From NCBI GenBank assembly GCA_019614645.1, contig JABWDB010000017.1:6584501-6648500 (forward strand): 64,000 bases of DNA, read 5' to 3'. This stretch comes from Stratiolaelaps scimitus. Lineage: Eukaryota > Arthropoda > Arachnida > Mesostigmata > Laelapidae. This document shows positions 37,402 through 48,612 of the stretch, piece after piece (positions within the stretch are counted from its first letter, which is position 1; every line of letters begins with the position of its first letter). A program made the position numbers and the translations under genes. The notes under the pieces were generated by a model. That model had not been told where the DNA came from and made no database searches. It saw nothing but the letters and a program-made list of their open reading frames with translations.

Positions 37402-40400
37402 TTAGTTCTGCTCAGCACTTGTCATTTCGCCGATATACTTGTTCGGCAGTTGCGAAAAGTATTGATTGAGACATTGCGCGTTCCCCGCCTCGGTTTCAGC
37501 TTCGCCTCCTTCGCCGCCCTCGCCACCGTCATCTTTTCCACCCTGGCCACTGTGAAAGCGGCCCCCCTCACCACGGACCCGGTTCATGGCGTGCCGGTGT
37601 CTCGACTCATGCAGGTAGCGGCGCCGTTCCTTCGGTATCTTGCCTTGGGCCTCGAGTTTGGCCCGGTCCTGCCGCCTCTTCAGGATCCGATGGTACTGTT
37701 TAGCGTTCACGTACAATGGCTCCTCCTCGCCTTCGGCGGCGGCGGCGGCTGCCGTCACCACCGTGGCAGCCACTGTCGGTGTAGGAGGCGTTTGTTGAGC
37801 AGGCTGACACGAGGGCTGCGTCGCCGGTACTGCATTCGTTACACCAGCCACCTGGGCCGTTTGGAGTTGTAGGGTGCCGGGGTTTAGGGTTCCGCCCAAC
37901 TGAAGAGGCGCGCCAGCAGTTGCTCCCTGCGGAAGGACCATGACGATATTTCCTCCTTTTCGATAAATAGAGACAAGGAAGCAGATGCCAACGTTATCTT
38001 TGAACTTTGAGGGAGTACTCATTTGCATTATATTAAGTGACCTCCCAAAGTTTACCACCATGTCTATGCACCAAGTCGAATTGATCAATGTCACTGTGAT
38101 TGATTCTGGAAATGTTCTCACATGTTATCTTCGCTTTTTCTCACGAGAACATAAACCTTGTAAAACTGCCCTACCATCGATATACCTAACGAAGAATTCA
38201 TTCATCCATTAATATATCTATCTACCTGATGGTGAAGTCTGCAGAGCAATCGGTTGCCCCGCCTGGGCGGCGCCTGTGTGGGCCTGCCCACTCTGCTGAA
38301 GGATCTGATGAATAAGGGACGCTGGTAGCATGCTGATGCTACCAGCGCCACCTGTAGCATCAAGGCCACTGGTAACAGGTTGATACAGAACTGTGCCTCC
38401 AACCCCTCCGACGGTGGCTCCCACGGTGCCGTCTGGAGCACCAGCTCCTCCATTGGCAATAATGAGCGTGGGCTGTTGGGCCTGATTCGTTGTTACCTGG
38501 TGTCCACCCGCGGAACTCACTGGAATCATCTGCAAAAAGTGATTCATGATGATGTGGGCAAAACCGAGCAAATCAAAAAGAACAAAGTATAGCCAATTGA
38601 TGAATATGTTGAAATTTTCAAAGAATAACTCCATAGAAATTCCACAAATAGATCGAAACACGCCTCTCGGAAGAGAGAGGAATAAGGACCATGCTTGCTT
38701 GGTCGGGTACGTACCTGCACCTTCCCATTAGGTCCACTGATGAAGAACGTCTGTTGGCCGCCAGCAGAGCTCACCATTATTGGCTGCTGCTGCGCGAGAG
38801 ATGCAGCCTGCACCTTATGAGCTCCCAACTCGCTCATCTGAGAAGTTGAATAAATTTCGCACGTTGAGCGTATATGTGTTTCTAAGGTAACGTTCATCCA
38901 GAGAAGAAATCATTTTCAACATGGCTCGTAACAATCGCGTAGCAAAATGTAATACATCGCCACAACGTGTTCAAACAAATACAGCTGTATGATATGTTTA
39001 ATGTGCTCATATAGGCTGTGGTCGATCGATCAACTGGACAGATGAATGATCCAAACGCGTCAGGTATTTGGTAATCAATTTGTCTCCGACGTTTTTTCCG
39101 TATACAGTGCTATCTATAATACAATATATATGATGTGTCGTAAATGGTAGGGTAATTAGCCTTTAGTGCGAGCTCTCGACGACTCGGAGCAAGATCTCAA
39201 CAAAAGTAGATATGCAGACTGTCTAATTTACAAGCTTCGACTCTGAGGCAACGAGAAGGCGCAATGTCATACATTAAACTGCAACTACACTTCCTTATTC
39301 TACCACACTGTCTATATTGAGAGAGCTGACGTACATGGCGTTAAAATCAATCAATCCAAGAAATGGTTAGCGAGAAGTTATTAGTATACCGACCTTGACA
39401 GACTTCCTCTCCGGCAATTCGCTATGAGATGTTAAGGGAGGCGCTGACGTCGACCGAGTGCGCGGGATCCCGCGTTAAATTGCGCGACGCCATAATTCGT
39501 CCAAGTACGGCGACGCCACCTCATTCATGCATTCGGATGTTAACCGCCTCGCTGCACAGTTCCTATAGATGCGAAAAATTTAATGATGACACCAAGACTT
39601 AGTGACTTGTACAGCCCTGGGCTAATGTGTACATTTAAGGATACACGAACAATATTCTACAATAGATACCGCATCCTGTGTACTCGGGAGAAGCACAATT
39701 TACTCGTTCGTTCATTGTTGAATCCGCTATCATTGATTACCTATACTGCATCTAGAGTAATCGCGGCAAAAAAAAAGAAATTCAATAAATAGGTTAAGAA
39801 TATCGAGTAATAATATCTGTTCGAGATGACCAACTTCAAGGACAAGTGTTGCCTTGCATCGAAAATCTCAATATTCCCTCATACAACTCTGTGGTTTCCT
39901 CAGCAAAAGAACTACATTATCGCATGACATTGTTCTCGGTTCTCTGTATTCGTACGACACACAAATCACGCAGCACAGAATATTGCCATAGACCAATTAT
40001 TCGAACATTAAGCCGAGGCCGTTTGTTTTGTCTCCCGTTGAAATATTCGAAGTTGCAAGCTCCAATCCCGGCTCAGGGTGATCTGCACATTCAATATGCT
40101 CTGACTGCGTTCGAATTCAATATGCTCTGACTGCAACCATTGAGACATTGTGGTTTTTCACAGTTCACATTATTTCAATCGGAGCTAATTTTACGGCACG
40201 TCAAACGAGGGTAGCATCATTCAAAAAGTACACAGGGTACGCCGTCCCCTTCGCGACAGTACGATTTCCCGTAGAGTATTGAATGCACCTGATTTCAAAT
40301 GTATTCGAAAACGACCCTAGATGAAATGTAGCAATAAATGTCAACGTGATTTAAAAATGGGCTCACAAAATCAGCAACATTCACAAATTATTCACGGCAC

Positions 40401-41961
40401 TTATGTCTTCTGCACACGGCCACACGGCTTTCTCCCCTGTGCATGTAGCAACAACTCTAACGATTCGACACAATGTAGATTAGGTTCCAGAGGCGGAAAA
40501 GCCATCGTCAACTCGTTGTCCACTATATTTCGTAGCAAGTATCGTTGAAATCGGCCACATACCCCACGAAGAAGACGTAGAGAGACGACCGTACGGCGGC
40601 CAAGACACCTAACCCAACCCACTTTGTTGATATTCGCTTGCCGGGTTTAGAACAGCTTGTTGTATGTTCGGCTTATATCTGCTGATTGTCGCTGTTAGGT
40701 AAACAGTACCGTGTATTCAAAAACAAAAAACACACACAAAGATCGAACGCTACTCAATCGCAGAATGTCTACGGTACCACAATCACATCACATTATTCCC
40801 CTACGACAACACAGGCAGTGGTAAGAACAACTGCGAAAACCACACACCAGCCAGCCAACCAGCCACCTCCACACACGGCATCAGTGAAGACAGACAGACG
40901 GATGGAGAGGGTGAAGGCTATAAACATCGAAGAGAAGCGGCGGCGGCGGCGACGGCGGTCAGTAGCAAACAGAATATAGTCGAACACACGGAGCAGCTCG
41001 TCAACAACAGGAGCGCCCCTACGGTAGTTGGCACAGCGTAGTCGAGGCACCGGGCACGGATTAACAGCACGCGTTCGATGAATGCATTTGTACCGGGCTT
41101 GTTTTCCCCATGTTATGGCGGGCGGTTGGTCGGTCGGCCGAACGCTGTGGATATAAGTAAGACGGAGACGAGGGCTTGAACAATTACAGTAAGCCGGGGA
41201 TGAGAGTAGGAGACAATTCTTTTAGTAGAATTATTTTGATTATAACAGTAATTTTCGTTTAGTGAAATGAAGGAAGTTTATTTTATTATTAGTACTAGTT
41301 ATTAGGCTGACCCAAAAAAATGGCACACATATAAATTTCAATGTGGCTAAACTAAGTGAGTTAAAACAAGGATTTTCTAGTATGAGTTAGAGGTATGCGC
41401 CTCGAAGCCGAATGCAGGCGGCGTTCGTGCCGCCTACTTACTAATTGTTATGTTACTGCCCGCCAAATTTAAATTCAAACCGACCAATAATAAGAATACA
41501 GCGCAAGACGATAGGAGTGTCATTTTTTGGGTCAGCCGAATATTATTAGTATTATTATTATAACAAATAGTTGTTTTTCTATTTAACTCTTTGAAACCGG
41601 CTAAAGAGTTTTAGGATTGCACTTGAATTGTAATGATAAACTGTGACGTTAGGAATCTTACTTTATGTTATGTGTTCAAAGTTGCGGTTGGGACGCATAA
41701 ACATGTTTATCATGTTAACGTATCATATCGTCTACTGTAAGGAGCCTACTACCGCTCTTTGCCAAATAGTGTTGTTTGTCCCCACTACATACGGCACATT
41801 GCCCCCTAAAACAGCTAAGTGAGAGACCTGCTCTGGGTGTCGAGAGGCTTTTACTTGTATAACATCTCATAGGTCAAAGAGCAGAGGATGAAGAATTAAG
41901 GATACACAGCGTATTCTCATACCTTATTCTTCTGTGCTGTAATCACCTGGCTGGTCGTCAT
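37402..41961 (-). CDS. NFYA: nuclear transcription factor Y subunit alpha (NF-YA)
   Basis: Four coding exons on the minus strand, all in phase: 41961-41923 (13 codons, [13 protein letters not shown]), 38837-38715, 38529-38226 and 37955-37402 (TAA), giving 339 residues against 347 in human NF-YA. The middle is a Gln/Gly/Ala/Thr-rich activation region. The conserved core begins [20 protein letters not shown] (about 232-251), the helix that docks on the NF-YB/NF-YC histone-fold pair. It continues through [19 protein letters not shown] to RGEGGRF (about 261-289), which inserts in the minor groove of CCAAT boxes. The C terminus is Gly/Glu-rich. It acts in the nucleus as the sequence-specific subunit of the trimer. 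The short first exon rests on phase, a GTATGA donor and an in-frame ATG, so is less sure than the rest. Confidence 0.95.
40088..40134. repeat. short tandem duplication
   Basis: ATTCAATATGCTCTGACTGC occurs twice, at 40088-40108 and 40115-40134, inside the first intron of NF-YA. Confidence 0.8.
41302..41540. mobile_element. mariner-type MITE in the first NF-YA intron
   Basis: A 239-bp non-coding element. The left end reads TTAGGCTGACCCAAAAAAAT and the right end, reversed, TTCGGCTGACCCAAAAAATG, each followed by GNCAC. TA dinucleotides flank it at 41300-41301 and 41541-41542, the expected target duplication of Tc1/mariner elements. It has no transposase and would have moved in trans. These ends do not match the 673-1479 mariner, so they belong to another lineage. 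Confidence 0.88.
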
Positions 41962-44900
41962 CGCGTTTGACGCCAGATTGACGTAAAAAGACTATCAGCT
42001 ACAGTACCATTCCAGACCAAGTCCTTGCGCCTGTGATAGGGCATGAGCGGCATTTAACCTGGACGACGACCATTGTCAGTTTGTTTTGATACATATACAG
42101 TTGGTGTACAATCTCTGCTGACTCGAAACATTTTCTCTCCCAATACCTTAACAACAACGACAACAGTGGTTGGAATGAAATAAATACAAATGCCACCGAG
42201 TACATTTACACTATTCACTCAATAGAGCCAACCAAAACAGTATCTACTGCTTTATTGCAACACCTATTTCCTTGGATTGTATATTATGTCGGGAACGCCT
42301 CGCGGTAGTGGGATGATAGTAAGAAAGGAAGACGCACAGTCTCACGCGACAGTTTATTTAATTAATTTCCCCTTCTGCAGGTGCGCACTCACACAACACG
42401 CTTCTTCAGACTACTCTTGTCCCTGCTGTGTCTCTCTCGACTACTGCCACTCTCGCTAAAAGGAGAAGTGGTACTATCTTAGATTCTCGAATGTTAAACC
42501 ACTCCCAGCTGCGCGGTTAGAGTGGTATTGAAATAGTAACAGGAGCCTTTGGGCCAAGCCAAATACCCTCGCTTACAATCGATAAGATCTAAATTCCATT
42601 AAAAAAACATTGTATGTTTTGATTAAATCTAGCGGCAGCGTAGCCTCGCTGACGATTGAGGGACGATAACTTAGTGGAGGCTCAGAAACTCAGCAATGAG
42701 CTAACTGTTTTACCTTCAGCAATTGTTTTGCTTAAACGATTTTGCCCACCTGTGCCACACGTTTTCGGAGTTTGTCAGAAGGATCCCGTCCCTTGAAGTT
42801 CACAGGTGTCGGAACATCAAGCGAAATGCAGCTCAGAGTGAGTGAAATACTCTGAGATGATATTTCGAATACGTTTATTTAGAGTTTTTTTGCGTTTTCT
42901 TTTATTTTATTGCTTAGCAGAATCATTCACACGATTGTAGATTTACGTTACACTGGTGCCGTAATAGGCGAAGTTCTTCAACACATAATGGCACATCGCC
43001 TGGCGATGGCATACCGAGGCGAGCGATCGATGCATTGGGCGGTTCGACGGAGTGATCGCTAAAGTAAACTAACAGCGGCTACCCTACAAATATTAGTGCC
43101 AAATTACTACAGGACATTACAGTCAATATCGGGATATTTCAATACTTTCTTGTGTCGACCGGGTTTGGTGATTCATTTATTTCAAATTGAGATGATGACA
43201 TTCTGATGTTTAGAACGTGTGTCGGATAACAATTTCACCGACGGGGCTCACTATCTTAATTTGTGCTTGCTCAAGTGAATTTCTTTATTTTGTAAAACCC
43301 TGATCGATTCGGTAGCTCTTCAGTCAGAGATTTTGTCACCGATAGTAGGCTTAATTGAAATTCAATTGATCTAGTTTGGTATTGACAAGAATTTACCTCT
43401 ATTTTCTATCCGAGGTAAATTCTTGTCAATACCAAACTAGGTGACCCCTGGGATCCATTGAAGACACTGGACATGTGCGAAAAAAAAGAACTTGTAGTAA
43501 AATAAAAAAAACTTTCAGAACAATAAAAACAACTTTCACTGAAAAACAGTTTGTTGTAGGCGCACGCATGAATACTTGCTCACCATACGAATATATTGAA
43601 TATATATAGCACATGTTTCATATAAACTCGGTTATTTAGCAAAATCTGCTTGTGGTAAAATATGATTGTCCTTGGCACTAGTCGGCATACTCGGTGGACA
43701 CCGAGTCGGACCGTCGACACCGAGCCTCTCGACAATACAAATGTCCAATGCTACAGAGTGTGCTAAGCACCAGTTCTATCATAAAATAGAAATCCATCCC
43801 GACCGAAATGGCTTGTCCTTCGCTCTCCCAGTTCGTCTGAGATTCACAAGACCTACGTGAACAAGAACATTTTGCAACAAGTCGTACCTAAGTTAGATTT
43901 ACGGCTATCTATCGGGTGTAAAACGTATCACATATACGCCATAGACATTTTCTCTATGCTGTTGCATGGGCAGAGCAGTTATTCGATTCTTTGGTAAGAG
44001 ACCGTAGGTGTTTTAAAAAATCACTACGTCCATAGACCATGCAGAGATGTGAAGGCGAAGCTTATTGAATTCTGACTTACAGCGGCACCAAGCGGCAATG
44101 GAATGATGGCAGATTGCAAACGTTGGATTACGATCCTTTTCTGGTCATGTCGAAGTGAGTGGGTGTCGTTTCTGGGTTCATTGTAAATGCGCATAAAACA
44201 AAGGCGCCAAAATGGAATTACCGTAACGAAAACGCGCTTATTTCAACGTATTTAACAAAAACTACACAGGACCGAATAGTGTCCCTTGCCATCAGTTGAT
44301 TGTTGCAAGACCTAGCCCTGCAAATAGTCACCTGTCCACCATAGTAGTGGCATTATATCAGAAGCTCATCATAGACCATAGTACTCGTACTACCAGCTTT
44401 TCCGGCTTCGGCAGTATGCCCTATTTTGAACGACCTCGATCCGGAGTCCTTTACTTCTGGGAACCGGCTCGGTCTGTAACCATTTTGGGCTGCTTCCATT
44501 TACTGCTTGTTTCGCTACGCCGCTGTCCGATTGGCAACATCTCCAGCTAGCGTGAGTGACGAGGGCCACGCTGTAACCTCAGGTTTAGTCGTAGCCGCCG
44601 CCATCGTTGCCAGGATCGAATCTGTTTCTCCTTTGCATGACCTTCGACTGCGTTACCACTAGCAGGCATCAAGCATCATTACTGAAATAATCGGTATCTC
44701 GATCTCCTAAGAAAATATGGAGAGTGAAATCGAGAGAGAGAGAGAGAGAGAGCGAGAGAGACGTATTATACATCAGCCGCCAGCAGACCCTGTAGCGAGC
44801 CGAGACTCCGTTGGAATGGGACCTGATCGGCTCGTTCCCGACCAAGCTGAGTGGCAGTGACTCACGGCCAGAGGCTCCGTCGGCAGTGGTCGCGTGGCTG

Positions 44901-45210
44901 ATGGCACCAGACATGCATGTTAGGGGCGCACGCGAGAAGTTGCACGGAGAGGTTCTGAAGGGCTTGGCAGCGGGGGATGGTGGGGTACGAACTGCAACAG
45001 CCAGCCGAGACACGCATGCTTCCCTGCAGGACTCTACAGCCAATTGCGTTGCTCTCTTGTGCGCTTAACCTGCTGCGTGCATGGTACGTATGTGCATGTA
45101 TGAGTGTGGTTGGTTCTAGCTGAGCTCAAAAAAAGAGAGCAGACGGTTCCCCTCTGCTATACAATGCACGCAACCAAGATCGGCCTTCGTTTATATCCTA
45201 TCTATCTTTG
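41962..45210. other. intergenic, no gene supported
   Basis: Holds the perfect hairpin at 43371-43440 and a (GA)n tract at 44732-44760. Open frames near 44811-45068 and on the opposite strand overlap in a GC-richer patch without recognisable product. Confidence 0.5.
43371..43440. repeat. perfect 29-bp inverted repeat with 12-base loop
   Basis: Left arm 43371-43399 and right arm 43412-43440 are exact reverse complements, separated by a T-rich 12-base loop. No gene overlaps it. Confidence 0.95.
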
Positions 45211-45216
45211 CAGATG

Positions 45217-45287
45217 TTGTATCTGAGTAATTTTACAGATAATAAGAACAGATTTTGTATCTGAGTAATTTTACAGATAATATGAAC
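45217..45287. repeat. tandem duplication of about 37 bp
   Basis: TTGTATCTGAGTAATTTTAC plus AGATAATA(A/T)GAAC appears at 45217-45249 and again at 45254-45287. Confidence 0.85.
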
Positions 45288-45426
45288 TTATTTGTAAGTA
45301 TTATTACAGTGCGACTTATAGATAATAGCCATGCTGCATGATCCTAACATACGTACATTCGTGTAAATGTACCCAGCAAAATGTGTATATTGCATATAAC
45401 ATAAAACATAAACATGCATATTTATT

Positions 45427-45741
45427 TTGATGTTTATGCACATGTTTCGTTTACCGAACGAAACGGTGTTAATACATCCCCTTGTGCATCAAGCCTGTAT
45501 CTGTCGAAATACGTCCAAGCTTTCGATAGAAGTTTGTCTTGGTGTTATGCAAGGCAATTCTATTCAATGCAAACCCTCGCCGAACGGAGTTATTCACATC
45601 AAGATCCCTGTGGACTCGGCCGCGATCACTGACGACCTCAAGTTGCGCATAGAGAGACGTATGCGTAGGCAGTTGGGAAGGCATTGTAATCCATGTGTAG
45701 AAGAAAACCGCCTCGAGCAGCTGGGAACCTTTGCATGCTGA
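45427..45741 (+). CDS. hypothetical open frame, 104 codons
   Basis: ATG at 45427 and TGA at 45739-45741. The second half (IKIPVDSAAITDDLKLRIER and onward, with two CxxC-spaced cysteines HCNPC) looks more coding-like than its surroundings. There is no family I recognise, no signal peptide and no clear partner exon. It may be a chance frame. Confidence 0.2.
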   Translation: MMFMHMFRLPNETVLIHPLVHQACICRNTSKLSIEVCLGVMQGNSIQCKPSPNGVIHIKIPVDSAAITDDLKLRIERRMRRQLGRHCNPCVEENRLEQLGTFAC

Positions 45742-46906
45742 AGGCCGCGAGTAAGAACAGCGAGGAATCCCTATAGCGAACGTGGAGCGGGATACGATTG
45801 CACAGCATAGTTGGATTTCCATTTTTTTCGAATTCGAAAGATGTGGCGTGTTAGAAGTGATGAACAACAGCGAATTTATGAAAATAATCATACACAGGGC
45901 ACGGGGTACACAAAATAGAACACTGTGATAGATTTGATGGTGTGTCCCAAGATAGGGGGGGTATAATCACTGTATTCGTCGCATAGCCGCATCTGTGTAC
46001 AATAGCGCTATTAGATGGGCGAGTTATCCCTTTGTAGTGTAAACATTGTAGTACTTTATTTTTACGAAAAAATCGATGAGACCTTATACTTTCAGGCGGG
46101 AACGACTTCTATCCGAGATCATTTGAATAACAACTATTGCGTTTATATTTTAATGGATATTATTATTATTACAAACGTACAAACGCGCTTATTTCTCTAT
46201 CTCGATCTGATGTTTACGGCCGTACTCACCATTGTATAGAAGGGAGCAAGGTTGTCAGCTGGTTATTCTTCCCAACATGACGCCTCTCTCCAACATCGTT
46301 GAATGTGAAACCGGCTGGATCGGTTCAGATCTGCGCACAATAGTGAAACTGCAGCCTATGGGCACAGCTGTTAGATTGAAATAGGCCGCAACGGCGGCGG
46401 CGGCGGCGGAAATTACTTTTCTTGCCAATGGCCATCGGTTGAGCTTGACCAAGTTCAGCTGAGCCGATAAGAATATCTGTTCTATCGGGCTGCTCATATG
46501 GATTTTCTTTGATATACTGTCGAGAGGTCTACTGAATTATAGCTTTAGCTTATTCAAAAGACGAACGCTCCTACTGTGGTGGGAGTCCCCGTCGACGCTT
46601 TATGCATAGACCATGATTTTTCATTCCAAGTCACAATGGAGATGTTCGGTTATTGCAGTCTGCTCCATCCAACTACCGCTGGTTGATCTCCTTACGCATG
46701 GCGCATACATATATGTGCTAGACTTTGGACTTGAGTCGTGATGAGTTCGAACGTCCCGTAACATAGCAAGGGCTCCTGATATGTATTGACATTTTCATAC
46801 AATAATAATAATACTGCCCTGTATCTTGTGCCTCATCAAGAATCGTCCGAAACAAAAATAACGAAATACAAGTAATAAATATGCTCGGAAATAAGATCTG
46901 TCCCAG

Positions 46907-47608
46907 ATGAAAATACTAGACAAAGGATCTGCGATACAACTCGTTGTTTTCCAACGTACTAACCATCTCACCTCGGCGTACCGCACGAAATCGGCAACAG
47001 CCCCCCCTGGATGGCTAGAACGAGGCAATTTTTATTCTTTCCATTTCACGGCAATGAACACTACAACAACAATAACGACAGCGCTAACACCACCCGTAAG
47101 AAAGATGCAAAGTAATTTGCGTTCGAGCAACGACTCCGCAATGTTCCAGAGTTGCGGCGGGGGCCACGACGACAACAAAAACAATCACAGCAACAATAGA
47201 TTTTGCTGTCCATGGGGTAACGTCTCAGAGCATGAAATGTTTTCGCTCCTCCAGCACATCACTTGTTACTGCGGTAGCGCGGGTCGTGGTCTAACGCTGC
47301 GCGTGACAACAACAACGTGCAATTCTGCCCCGCTCAGAGTGTCTTATCGTAGTCGCCCTCGACGAGGACGACTCTCTCCCCCGCTGCGAGCAAGCCGGGC
47401 TTATACTCCTGAGGGCAAAGCAAAGCTGGGGGTTGGCAGCGTATCTGCTTCGTCTCATGAACGCGAACGCGATGGAGTTGTCATGGAGAATTGTGTAGGC
47501 GAGGCGGCAACGCATTGCGAACATAAAACGAAAAAGTGGGGTTCGCGCGGCGCTCGGGGAACTCCTTCGTCTCGGGATGAACAGGGAACACTAATGAAAT
47601 CGCTGTAG
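46907..47608 (+). CDS. long hypothetical open frame, 233 codons
   Basis: The longest uninterrupted plus-strand frame without a known product, ending TAG at 47606-47608. Composition is Thr/Asn-rich in the first half and Arg/Ser/Gly-rich in the second, with no domain. The second half (about 47160-47600) is CpG-rich and could instead be a promoter or 5' leader, which would also keep frames open by lack of AT-rich stops. No splice partner was identified. Confidence 0.25.
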   Translation: MKILDKGSAIQLVVFQRTNHLTSAYRTKSATAPPGWLERGNFYSFHFTAMNTTTTITTALTPPVRKMQSNLRSSNDSAMFQSCGGGHDDNKNNHSNNRFCCPWGNVSEHEMFSLLQHITCYCGSAGRGLTLRVTTTTCNSAPLRVSYRSRPRRGRLSPPLRASRAYTPEGKAKLGVGSVSASSHERERDGVVMENCVGEAATHCEHKTKKWGSRGARGTPSSRDEQGTLMKSL

Positions 47609-48148
47609 CCACTAACCTTCTAGACCCTTCAACGTCTGCTGGGTCATTCACATAAAAACTGTGAATCTACATAGCTGGAATAGTTTAAGCATCATTAGTA
47701 CCCTGCGCGTACTAATGATATAGATGACGATTATAGCGTGCTCGTTTGCCATCGACACATGTTTGATGTTCTATCAGGGTTGTTCGGTAGTAGGCAGATT
47801 AGAAAGATTGACACATCAAACCAACAGCAAGGCGACTCATGTTTTTGCATAGCAAATGACCTGGTAAGCAGCAAGTATAGGGGTGCACGTTTAGCTGTGA
47901 ACAAAATGTTAGCTACTGAGGATTTAGCTTGTGCAATGGGTACACAAATAATAGTTAATGCATGTTGAGGTTGGCCAATTTATCACATCGCACGATGGCA
48001 GAATGGGAAAATGTAACAAGTCGATTATCGTTCATGTAAACCTCAACTAGAAGAAGAGTAGAATTATATTTGTTGCACCGCTGTGCAAATTAGCTCGAAT
48101 GGTGAAAATTATTCGAAGCTGAAGGCGGTGGTTAATTAGCGAAGTAAA

Positions 48149-48190
48149 ATTTCCGGGCTGACTCACAGTTAGCATTTAACAACGTTCAAC
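48149..48190 (-). repeat. SINE tail fragment
   Basis: Reverse-oriented tail: TTTCCGGGCTGACTCACAGT then TAGCATTTAAC. It sits 240 bases from a fuller copy in the same orientation. Confidence 0.75.
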
Positions 48191-48430
48191 TCCAAGGTAC
48201 CCATAATGATACATGTTTGTGTACATATTGTGGAGGACGGGCTCGTTGATCCGAGACTGACTGATTCTATTGTTATTATTAGACTATGGCCCGGCTATTT
48301 AAGCGCGGAGTTGGACACTATTTTCTTACCTAATTACTAAGACCGTATATATATATACAGACGCCTTAATAATGGCATATATAATATGCTGATATGATTA
48401 TATGTTAATAAGTTGATAACTACCGAATGC

Positions 48431-48612
48431 TTTCGGGCTGATATTTAACGTCTTTCAGCCAACATTTCAAGTGCACGGAATTGCTTTCTGCGGTCCTTCA
48501 TAAGACGGACCCCCAAGTATGCAAACGTGCAACGTTGGGGGTCAAACTCGTGCACTTACGTGTCTCCTCCGGTTGCAAGGCACACTCGAACACAGCACGC
48601 CACCGGACCTCC
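48431..48612 (-). mobile_element. tRNA-derived SINE, near-complete copy 3
   Basis: Read on the minus strand: head GGTCCGGTGGCGTGCTGTGT, body GTGCCTTGCAACCGGAGGAG and ACACGTAAGTGCACGAG, a mutated B box GTTTGACCC, linker GGGGGTCCGTCTTATGAAGG, then AGAAAGCAATTCCGTGCAC and a tail AATGTTGGCTGAAAGACG. It aligns end to end with the copy at 15998-16172. Confidence 0.85.
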
